Below, one piece after another: positions 15,033 through 21,019 of a stretch of 21,019 nt of DNA (positions are counted from its first letter, which is position 1; each line of letters starts with the position of its first letter). Under the pieces are notes generated by a model that worked only from the letters and a program-made list of their open reading frames with translations, had not been told where the DNA came from and did not search any database. Origin of the DNA: an uncultured Chromatiaceae bacterium (GTDB taxonomy: Bacteria > Pseudomonadota > Gammaproteobacteria > Enterobacterales > Alteromonadaceae); the NCBI GenBank assembly GCA_946482325.1, contig CAMLRA010000062.1:1-21019 (forward strand). Reading direction: 5' to 3'. A program made the position numbers and the translations under genes.

Positions 15033-16123
15033 ATATGCCTATTGTAATAGTCCAAGCTGTAGCTCCAGATTACAGAGTCGGACTGTTTAAGAGTTTATTT
15101 CATCAGGTTAATATCAAGCTCATCTGCGGTAATGAATATTTTTCATCGGTTTTATCCGCCCCTGAGATTTTTGATGATGAAAATGTACAAAAGTCGAACA
15201 ATATCTATTTGCTAAATCGCAAATGTCTTTGGCAGGTGTGGCCCGGTTATATTAAAACCCTTGTGGCAAAAAACATCAGAGTGGTGGAACTCAATCCTCG
15301 TTGTATCACCAGTTGGTTGTCTTTATTGAGCAGCCGTGTGTTTAAGCGTGGTAAGACGGTGGTATGGGGCCACCTGTTAAATCGTGCTGGTGAGCAAAAG
15401 CGTTTTAGTGCCAGACAGCTCATGCTTAAACTGGCCAACGGTGCGCTGTTTTATACCAAAGGCCAAATGGACGCATTCAGGACTACGTCAATTGGCCAAT
15501 CAACGATTAGCGGTTATGCGCCAAATTCGGTGGTTTATGCCGATCAGGTCACGCATTTCAGCGAGGCTGGGCGTGACTTTTTATACGTCGGACGCTTAGT
15601 TGCAGAGAAAAAGCCATTGGTGCTGCTCAACGCATTTTTGCTGGCTTGCGAACAGGGGCTTGGTGACTCACGTTTGCATTTTGTCGGCGCGGGCGATCAA
15701 CTGGAGGCTTTGCAGCAACGGCTTGGTCAAAGCCCGTTTCGTGATCGTGTTTTACTACATGGTCATAACAATGATTACGCATTTTTGCGCGAGCTCTATA
15801 AAAGTTCGGTGTGCTCAGTGTCGCCGGGTTATGTCGGACTGTCGATCACGCAGTCGCTGTCGTTTGGCCGGCCAATGCTGATCTCTGAGCATGAGCCTCA
15901 TGCGCCGGAAATCGAGGCTTTTATACCTGGTTTCAATGGGCGTTTTTTCCACACTGACGACGCGGAGGATTTGGCCCGGCATTTGTTGGCTTTTTATCTT
16001 GAGCGTCAGTTATGGGCAACGAAATCTGCCGAACTTTCAGCACAGGTTTTAGAAAAATACACTTACGAGGCTATGGCACGTGGTTATCTGGCTTTGATTG
16101 ATGAGGTGCGCCAGCATGGCTGA
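15029..16123 (+). CDS. Glycosyltransferase, GT-B fold (GT4-like)
   Basis: This 364-aa cytoplasmic glycosyltransferase would add a sugar to the lipid-linked repeat unit; donor and linkage are unknown. The C-terminal half is the nucleotide-sugar domain: FLYVGRLVAEKKPLVLLNAF (about residues 184-203), HFVGAGDQLEAL, RVLLHGH and SPGYVGLSITQSLSFGRPML. The usual Glu-x7-Glu motif of GT4 enzymes is not present here: the first Glu reads as Tyr (GYVGLS) and the second as Gln (SITQS), although HEPHAPEIEAF follows. The first 60-70 codons lie in the AT-rich island and the rest does not, so the gene may be a recombinant. The start TTG 15029 is set by AGGAG. The stop overlaps the next ATG (ATGGCTGA). Confidence 0.85.
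   Translation: MNMPIVIVQAVAPDYRVGLFKSLFHQVNIKLICGNEYFSSVLSAPEIFDDENVQKSNNIYLLNRKCLWQVWPGYIKTLVAKNIRVVELNPRCITSWLSLLSSRVFKRGKTVVWGHLLNRAGEQKRFSARQLMLKLANGALFYTKGQMDAFRTTSIGQSTISGYAPNSVVYADQVTHFSEAGRDFLYVGRLVAEKKPLVLLNAFLLACEQGLGDSRLHFVGAGDQLEALQQRLGQSPFRDRVLLHGHNNDYAFLRELYKSSVCSVSPGYVGLSITQSLSFGRPMLISEHEPHAPEIEAFIPGFNGRFFHTDDAEDLARHLLAFYLERQLWATKSAELSAQVLEKYTYEAMARGYLALIDEVRQHG
16103..16107 (+). promoter_or_regulatory. Ribosome binding site deciding the start at 16116
   Basis: GAGGT lies eight bases before ATG 16116. Earlier in-frame TTG 16098 and ATG 16101 have no such site and would add six residues before the natural MAEKVLMIGQF start. Confidence 0.6.
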
Positions 16124-17162
16124 AAAAGTGCTGATGATTGGCCAGTTTCCGCCGCCGGTAACCGGTGAAGGGAAAATGAATCTGCAAGTGCAAGGCATGC
16201 TGCAGCAAGCCGGTTTTGAAGTGTCAGTGCTTAATAGTTGTATCGTGGATAGTGTCAACGACGTCGGCCAGGTTAATGTTGTAAAGCTAATCCGAATGCT
16301 GAAACTACTGTGGCAAGGGCTTTGGCTACAGGTAGGAATTGGTGTGCTGTACATGACACCAGGGCAGACTCTGATGGGCTTATTACGTTTCTTACCGCTG
16401 TTATTGATAGCGCGCTTAGCGAAAAAGAAAATCATTCTGCACTGGCATGGTTATGGCGTGCTCAGTTCATTTGCTAAATATCCTCGTTTAGCCCGCTGTT
16501 ATTTGTCGCCTGCGGTTTTAAATATTGTGTTGACCGAGGACCTGCGGGAAAAGCTTCAGCAGTTGGGTTTTCAAGTAAAGAACATTAAAGTGCTTGGCAA
16601 TTTCAGCGAATTACCCCCGCTGATACCAGTGCCCAAGTCTGATAGACAAAAGCTCAAAGTAGTTTTTCTTGGCGGATTAATGCCAGAAAAAGGCGTTGAC
16701 ACCTTTTTAGAATTAGCGGCAAAGACGCAGCAATTTGAATTTGTGTTGTGCGGTGCAGGGAATGAAACCATTACTGCCAGTGCTAAGGCGTTGGCGCAGC
16801 AAGGGCTTTTAACATTCCCTGGTTTGATTGACGGTGAAGCAAAACAGCAGTTGCTAAAAGATGCTGACATTTTTGTGTTGCAAACACACTATCCGACAGA
16901 GGGGGTTCCGCTGACCATTCTGGAGGCCATGTCATGTGGTTGTGCCATCGTCACTACCCGACATAACGGTATACCAGAAACTGTTGGTGACGCAGCGTTA
17001 TTTATTGAAGCCAAATCGATAGATAGTCTGTTCGCCGGATTGCAATTGCTGGATGCCGATCGCAATCAACTGAGGTGGTTACAGCACAAAGCGTTTGAGA
17101 GAAGTCAAAATTTTTCAGCTGCGTCATTCAGGGAAGAATTGGTAAGGTTATTCAGGATTTAA
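16116..17162 (+). CDS. Glycosyltransferase family 4
   Basis: This 348-aa GT-B enzyme is likely to act on the same lipid-linked repeat unit as its neighbours. The N-terminus VLMIGQFPPPVTGEGKMN (residues 5-22) is a common acceptor-domain start with a Gly-rich loop. The donor domain has VVFLGGLMPEKGVDTFLELA, FVLCGAGNE and the intact GT4 motif EGVPLTILEAMSCGCAIV with Glu-x7-Glu, followed by NGIPETVGDAALF. The sugar donor cannot be read from sequence. Its composition is intermediate between the AT-rich island and the flanks. It is coupled to the preceding gene by an eight-base overlap and lies 12 bases before wcaI. Confidence 0.88.
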   Translation: MAEKVLMIGQFPPPVTGEGKMNLQVQGMLQQAGFEVSVLNSCIVDSVNDVGQVNVVKLIRMLKLLWQGLWLQVGIGVLYMTPGQTLMGLLRFLPLLLIARLAKKKIILHWHGYGVLSSFAKYPRLARCYLSPAVLNIVLTEDLREKLQQLGFQVKNIKVLGNFSELPPLIPVPKSDRQKLKVVFLGGLMPEKGVDTFLELAAKTQQFEFVLCGAGNETITASAKALAQQGLLTFPGLIDGEAKQQLLKDADIFVLQTHYPTEGVPLTILEAMSCGCAIVTTRHNGIPETVGDAALFIEAKSIDSLFAGLQLLDADRNQLRWLQHKAFERSQNFSAASFREELVRLFRI

Positions 17163-17174
17163 TCAGAGGTTGCC

Positions 17175-18455
17175 GTGAAATTTCTACTCTACAGCATCAA
17201 TCACGCTCCGGAACTGACCGGGATTGGTAAATACAATGGCGAGATGGTGCAGGTGCTGGCGCAGCAGGGGATTGACTGTCTGGTCGTGACAGCGCCGCCT
17301 TATTATCCGGAGTGGCAGCTGCATGCCGGTTTTGGTAATGCGTACAGCACGGAACAACAAGGCAAGGTGCGGGTGCTGCGTAATCCGCTGTATGTGCCGA
17401 AGAAAGTCACAACATTAAAGCGCTTAGTGCATCTGGCCAGTTTTGCGCTCAGTTCTTTTGGCCGTTTGCTCACTTTACTGCGGGAAAAGCCTGATGTGGT
17501 GATGCTGGTGCAGCCTACTTTATTCTGTGCACCAGGTGCGCTGATTTACAGCGCTTTGACCGGCGCCAAAACCATTTTGCACATCCAGGATTTTGAGGTC
17601 GACGCGATGTTTGGCCTTGGTATGGCTGGCAAGGACAGTGTGGCACCCACCTCAGGTGTCACTTCTCAGCCATCGCTGAAAAAACGCCTTATTCTGGGCA
17701 TTGAACGCTGGTTGATGAACCGCTTTGACAAAGTATCTTCGATTTCGCACAGCATGCTGGCTAAAGCCAGTCAGAAGGGCGTCGCGAAGGAGAAACTGCT
17801 GTTTTTCCCAAATTGGTCAGACACAGGGTTTGTTAATCCGGCGGTGGATAGCAGCGCGTTACGAGCGCAGTGGGGCTATGCGCCAGATGATAAAATAGTG
17901 CTGTACTCCGGCAATATCGGCCAAAAACAAGGGCTTGAAATTGTGTTGGACGCAGCAGCGGCACTGGCCGACCAGCCGCAGGTGAAGTTTGTCATTATTG
18001 GCAATGGCGCTTATCGGGACACTCTTGCGTTGGAGGCCGCCCGCCGGGGGCTAACCAACCTTGAATTTAAACCGCTGCAGGCGTGGGAATTAGTCCCGCA
18101 AATTCTGGTGATGACCGACGTGCATTTAGTGGTGCAAAAAAAAGGCGTGGCCGATGCCGTGTTACCGTCAAAGCTGACCAATATTCTGGCCGCTGGCGGC
18201 CATGCGCTGGTGACAGCAGAGCACAATACCGAACTGGGTGAGCTGGCGCGGCGTGTGCCGGGCATTTACCACTGCATCGAACCGGAAGACAGCAACGCTT
18301 TTATCAGCGGCCTTCGGCAGTGTTTGGCGCAGGACACGCAAAGCACCAATACCATCGCACGGCAATACGCCGTCGACCATATCAATTGTGAGCAAGTGCT
18401 TGCCCGCTTTGCCCAAGATCTTTTCGAGTTAGTCAGTAAGGAAAATATACGATGA
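17175..18455 (+). CDS. wcaI: WcaI-like colanic-acid-type glycosyltransferase
   Basis: This 426-aa GT-B glycosyltransferase resembles E. coli WcaI, slightly longer. WcaI is thought to add fucose during colanic acid assembly. The start [20 protein letters not shown] (residues 2-21), [42 protein letters not shown] and [17 protein letters not shown] match WcaI by recall. In the C-terminal domain [19 protein letters not shown] and [20 protein letters not shown] are also typical. The extra residues are around [15 protein letters not shown] (about 152-166), a Ser/Thr/Pro-rich insert. The initiator is GTG 17175 with GAGGT just upstream. Its stop overlaps the gmd ATG by four bases (ATGA). Since gmd and fcl follow, the substrate may be GDP-L-fucose; that is inference. 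Confidence 0.88.
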   Translation: MKFLLYSINHAPELTGIGKYNGEMVQVLAQQGIDCLVVTAPPYYPEWQLHAGFGNAYSTEQQGKVRVLRNPLYVPKKVTTLKRLVHLASFALSSFGRLLTLLREKPDVVMLVQPTLFCAPGALIYSALTGAKTILHIQDFEVDAMFGLGMAGKDSVAPTSGVTSQPSLKKRLILGIERWLMNRFDKVSSISHSMLAKASQKGVAKEKLLFFPNWSDTGFVNPAVDSSALRAQWGYAPDDKIVLYSGNIGQKQGLEIVLDAAAALADQPQVKFVIIGNGAYRDTLALEAARRGLTNLEFKPLQAWELVPQILVMTDVHLVVQKKGVADAVLPSKLTNILAAGGHALVTAEHNTELGELARRVPGIYHCIEPEDSNAFISGLRQCLAQDTQSTNTIARQYAVDHINCEQVLARFAQDLFELVSKENIR

Positions 18456-19573
18456 CGCAAAAAGTTGCCTTAATCACCGGTGTCACCGGCCAGGACGGCT
18501 CTTATCTGGCAGAGTTTCTGCTGGAGAAAGGTTATATCGTGCACGGCATTAAACGCCGCGCATCTTCTTTTAATACCCAGCGTGTGGACCACATTTATCA
18601 GGACCCGCACATCGAAAACAAAAACTTTATCCTGCATTACGGAGATTTGACCGACTCGTCAAACCTGACCCGCATTTTGCAACAAGTACAGCCGGACGAA
18701 GTGTACAACCTGGGGGCGCAGTCGCATGTCGCGGTGTCGTTTGAAAGCCCTGAGTACACTGCTGATGTCGATGCGATGGGGACTCTGCGTTTACTCGAAG
18801 CCATTCGGTTACTGGGCCTTGAGAAGAAAACCCGCTTTTATCAGGCGTCTACGTCGGAACTTTATGGTTTAGTGCAGGAAATACCGCAAAAAGAAACCAC
18901 GCCGTTTTATCCGCGTTCGCCTTATGCCGTGGCCAAACTGTACGCTTATTGGATCACGGTGAACTACCGCGAATCTTATGGCATGTATGCCTGCAACGGC
19001 ATTTTGTTTAACCACGAATCGCCACGCCGCGGCGAAACTTTTGTGACGCGTAAAATTACCCGCGCCATTGCCAATATTGCTTACGGTTTAGAGCCGTGCC
19101 TGTACCTTGGCAATATGGACGCGCTGCGCGACTGGGGCCATGCCAAAGACTATGTGAGGATGCAGTGGCTGATGTTGCAGCAAGACCATGCCGAAGATTT
19201 TGTCATTGCGACCGGCAAACAAATTTCGGTGCGCGAATTTGTCCGGATGACCGCGCAGCAGGCCGGCATCACACTGGCGTTTAGTGGGGAAGGCGTCAAT
19301 GAAATTGCCACAGTGACGGCGGTGGACAGCACGCTCGCGCCGAAAGTGAAGGTCGGTGATGTCATCGTCAAAGTTGACCCGCGTTATTTCCGCCCGGCGG
19401 AAGTGGAAACGCTGCTAGGCGACCCGACCAAAGCCAAACAAAAACTGGGATGGGTACCGGAAATTACCGTCGAGGACATGTGCGCAGAAATGGTGGCGCA
19501 CGACCTGAACAAAGCCAAACAACACGCTTTGTTAAAACAACATGGTTATGACGTCAGCGTGTCGCTGGAATAA
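18452..19573 (+). CDS. gmd: GDP-mannose 4,6-dehydratase Gmd
   Basis: Gmd converts GDP-D-mannose to GDP-4-keto-6-deoxymannose, the first step toward GDP-L-fucose. The protein has 373 aa, as in E. coli, and aligns along its whole length by recall. It shows an SDR Rossmann motif, [10 protein letters not shown] (residues 10-19), [16 protein letters not shown], the catalytic TSELYG region (Thr134, Glu136), Tyr158 and Lys162 in [12 protein letters not shown], and the C-terminal [25 protein letters not shown] is the usual cofactor. It is translationally coupled to wcaI. Between its stop and fcl are 65 bases that contain no obvious terminator. The composition (33 G+C of 60 at 19021) is back at the chromosomal level. 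Confidence 0.97.
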   Translation: MTQKVALITGVTGQDGSYLAEFLLEKGYIVHGIKRRASSFNTQRVDHIYQDPHIENKNFILHYGDLTDSSNLTRILQQVQPDEVYNLGAQSHVAVSFESPEYTADVDAMGTLRLLEAIRLLGLEKKTRFYQASTSELYGLVQEIPQKETTPFYPRSPYAVAKLYAYWITVNYRESYGMYACNGILFNHESPRRGETFVTRKITRAIANIAYGLEPCLYLGNMDALRDWGHAKDYVRMQWLMLQQDHAEDFVIATGKQISVREFVRMTAQQAGITLAFSGEGVNEIATVTAVDSTLAPKVKVGDVIVKVDPRYFRPAEVETLLGDPTKAKQKLGWVPEITVEDMCAEMVAHDLNKAKQHALLKQHGYDVSVSLE

Positions 19574-19638
19574 GCTGGTCTGATACAGGCGCGACGCCGC
19601 TATTTTGCTTTGCGGGGCCAGCTGATGAAGGTGGCCCG

Positions 19639-20622
19639 ATGGAATTACATATGACAGTGAAGAAAAACCGAATTTTTGTCGCCGGTCACAACGGCATGGT
19701 GGGTTCTGCCATTGTACGGCAATTGCAGCAAAACCCGCACAATGAGCTGGTGCTGCGTAGCCGCCGAGAGCTGGATTTAACTTCGCAGGCGCAGGTCAGC
19801 GCTTTTTTTGCCACAGAACAAATCGATCAGGTGTATCTGGCCGCAGCAAAAGTGGGCGGTATTGTTGCCAACAACACGTATCCGGCGGATTTTATCTACG
19901 AAAACCTGATGATCCAGTGCAACATCATCCACAGCGCGCATCAGGCCGGTGTACAAAAGTTGTTGTTCCTCGGTTCCAGTTGTATTTACCCCAAGCTGGC
20001 GGAGCAACCGATGACAGAGCAGGCGCTGCTGACCGGCACGCTGGAGCCAACCAACGAGCCGTATGCGGTGGCAAAAATTGCCGGCATTAAGCTGTGTGAA
20101 AGCTATAACCGCCAGTTTGGCCGCGATTATCGCTCAGTGATGCCCACCAACCTCTATGGCCCGAATGACAATTTCCACCCGCAAAACAGCCATGTGATCC
20201 CGGCGCTGTTACGGCGCTTTCACGAAGCTAAACTGGCGGGGGCCGACGAAGTGGTGGCCTGGGGCAGTGGCAAACCAATGCGGGAGTTCCTGCACGTGGA
20301 TGACATGGCTGCGGCCAGTGTGTTTGTGATGAATTTGGCTGATGAGGTTTATCAGCAGCACACCGAAGCCATGCTGAGCCACATTAACGTCGGTACCGGT
20401 GTCGACTGTACTATCCGCGAACTGGTGGAGACTGTGGCAAAAGTAGTGGGTTACCAGGGGCGCATCGCTTTTGATGCCAGTAAGCCTGATGGTGCGCCGC
20501 GTAAGCTGATGAACGTTAGCCGCCTGGCGGCGCTTGGCTGGAAAGCCGGGACTTCGCTGGAGCAAGGCCTTGCCAGCACCTATCAGTGGTTTTTAGCCAA
20601 TCAGGATTCGTTCCGGGCCTGA
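19639..20622 (+). CDS. fcl: GDP-L-fucose synthase Fcl (WcaG)
   Basis: Fcl is an NADPH-dependent 3,5-epimerase/4-reductase that finishes GDP-L-fucose from the product of Gmd. The protein has 327 aa against 321 in E. coli. The motif [11 protein letters not shown] (residues 15-25), [42 protein letters not shown] and [20 protein letters not shown] are present. The catalytic residues fit E. coli numbering plus six: Ser113, Cys115, Tyr142, Lys146 and His185. AAGGTGG at 19628-19634 supports ATG 19639; ATG 19651 would remove four residues and is also possible. The next gene, gmm, begins 11 bases after the stop. Gmd, Fcl and the WcaI-like enzyme form a compact fucose module. Confidence 0.97.
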   Translation: MELHMTVKKNRIFVAGHNGMVGSAIVRQLQQNPHNELVLRSRRELDLTSQAQVSAFFATEQIDQVYLAAAKVGGIVANNTYPADFIYENLMIQCNIIHSAHQAGVQKLLFLGSSCIYPKLAEQPMTEQALLTGTLEPTNEPYAVAKIAGIKLCESYNRQFGRDYRSVMPTNLYGPNDNFHPQNSHVIPALLRRFHEAKLAGADEVVAWGSGKPMREFLHVDDMAAASVFVMNLADEVYQQHTEAMLSHINVGTGVDCTIRELVETVAKVVGYQGRIAFDASKPDGAPRKLMNVSRLAALGWKAGTSLEQGLASTYQWFLANQDSFRA

Positions 20623-20633
20623 CGGAGGCGCTG

Positions 20634-21019
20634 ATGTTTTTATCCGACAGCCTGTTTAGTACTGTGATCGACGCGACGCCGCTGGTGTCGCTTGATTTGA
20701 TTGTGCGCAATAGTCAGGGCCAGATCTTGCTCGGGGAGCGGATGAACCGGCCGGCACAAGGGTATTGGTTTGTGCCCGGCGGCCGGATCCGCAAAATGGA
20801 AAGCATTAGCAGTGCCTTTGAGCGGCTAACCCGTGAAGAGCTTGGCATCGGCTTTGCGCTGACAGACGCACAGTTGTTACGGCCTTTTGATCATTTCTAC
20901 CAGGATTCTGTGTTTGGTGAGCATCCATCGACCCATTATGTCGCCATTGCTTACGAGCTGGCGGTAGGAGATGTGCTGAGTGATTTGACGGCGCTGCCAC
21001 AGCAGCAACATGGCCGGTA
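20634..21019 (+). CDS. gmm: GDP-mannose mannosyl hydrolase Gmm (Nudix family), truncated by the window
   Basis: The first 128 codons are present and no stop is reached before the window ends; the family is about 160 aa. Gmm hydrolyses GDP-mannose or GDP-glucose to GDP and sugar and probably adjusts the GDP-sugar pool. Residues TPLVSLDLIVRNSQGQILLG, NRPAQGYWFVPGGRI and AFERLTREELGI match E. coli Gmm (NudD/WcaH). The Nudix box from Gly-Gly near residues 48-49 has Glu eight positions on and then RLTREELG: the usual Arg-Glu pair is Arg-Leu, but both glutamates of the EE pair are kept. E. coli Gmm, as I recall, has MAEL there. GGAGG at 20624-20628 gives a good start. It follows fcl by 11 bases. 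Confidence 0.93.
   Translation, partial: MFLSDSLFSTVIDATPLVSLDLIVRNSQGQILLGERMNRPAQGYWFVPGGRIRKMESISSAFERLTREELGIGFALTDAQLLRPFDHFYQDSVFGEHPSTHYVAIAYELAVGDVLSDLTALPQQQHGR

Larger units (their letters stand above)
13440..15300 (+). other. AT-rich island spanning the 3' half of wzx, all of wzy and the 5' end of a glycosyltransferase
   Basis: Counted 60-base lines give 34 G+C at 13381, 15 at 13441, 14 at 13921, 21 at 15181, 27 at 15241 and 31 at 15361. The left edge is abrupt and inside codons of wzx; the right edge is gradual inside the first glycosyltransferase. Genes outside are near 55% in the lines I counted. This is the pattern of a horizontally acquired O-antigen or capsule core. No insertion sequence, tRNA or direct repeat borders it. 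Confidence 0.8.

Noticed and set aside
13440..15300. Insertion sequence or phage origin for the AT-rich island
   Set aside because: No transposase, integrase, terminal repeat or target duplication is visible; the content is only wzx, wzy and glycosyltransferase sequence.
19574..19638. Regulatory hairpin between gmd and fcl
   Set aside because: AGCTGG/CCAGCT is only six bases with about a 40-base loop, which is expected by chance.

Overview
The window looks like a chromosomal segment of a gammaproteobacterium. The yfbR/alaA pair, the Bax-type protein, GalU, Ugd (same length as the E. coli enzyme, 388 aa) and the gmd-fcl-gmm-wcaI set all align with enterobacterial proteins recalled from memory. 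The lapD/lapG pair and the AT-rich polysaccharide island fit a free-living Alteromonadales-type organism (Rheinheimera, Alishewanella or a relative). That placement is inference; no rRNA or other phylogenetic marker is present.

Layout. (1) 1-104: the 3' end of a + strand gene with a His-Asp repeat metal-binding tail, closed by a bidirectional terminator. (2) 180-2031, minus strand: yfbR and alaA, a two-gene housekeeping unit. (3) 2158-4961, plus strand: an LRAT-like protein, a Bax-like lipoprotein glucosaminidase, a secreted protein resembling DUF2987 and a short DTW-domain protein. (4) 5008-9860, minus strand: a Wzy_C/O-antigen-ligase-type membrane protein, a terminator, a small uncharacterised secreted protein, lapD and lapG. 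LapD and LapG form the c-di-GMP controlled switch for retention of large surface adhesins. (5) 9861-10258: a roughly 400-base non-coding region holding a candidate galU promoter. (6) 10259-21019, plus strand: a Wzx/Wzy-type polysaccharide locus of galU, ugd, wzx, wzy, two glycosyltransferases, wcaI, gmd, fcl and gmm, with gmm running off the window.

How the genes fit together. GalU makes UDP-glucose and Ugd oxidises it to UDP-glucuronate. Gmd and Fcl turn GDP-mannose into GDP-L-fucose, and Gmm hydrolyses GDP-sugars. Three GT-B glycosyltransferases would build a lipid-linked repeat unit, Wzx flip it and Wzy polymerise it. The predicted polymer therefore contains or can draw on glucose, glucuronate and fucose, as in colanic acid. 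The initiating phosphoglycosyltransferase, the export proteins and the manB/manC genes are not in the window. Next door, lapD/lapG supply a second surface-attachment control, so the region combines two biofilm-related functions. The LapA-like adhesin is not present here.

The strongest anomaly is base composition. It drops abruptly inside wzx near 13440, stays low through wzy and recovers within the first glycosyltransferase at about 15240-15360. This suggests replacement of the specificity-determining core by recombination. The most novel individual genes are the small Gly/Ala-rich secreted protein at 6530-6982 and the LRAT-like protein at 2158-2574. I found no RNA genes, insertion sequences or CRISPR arrays.
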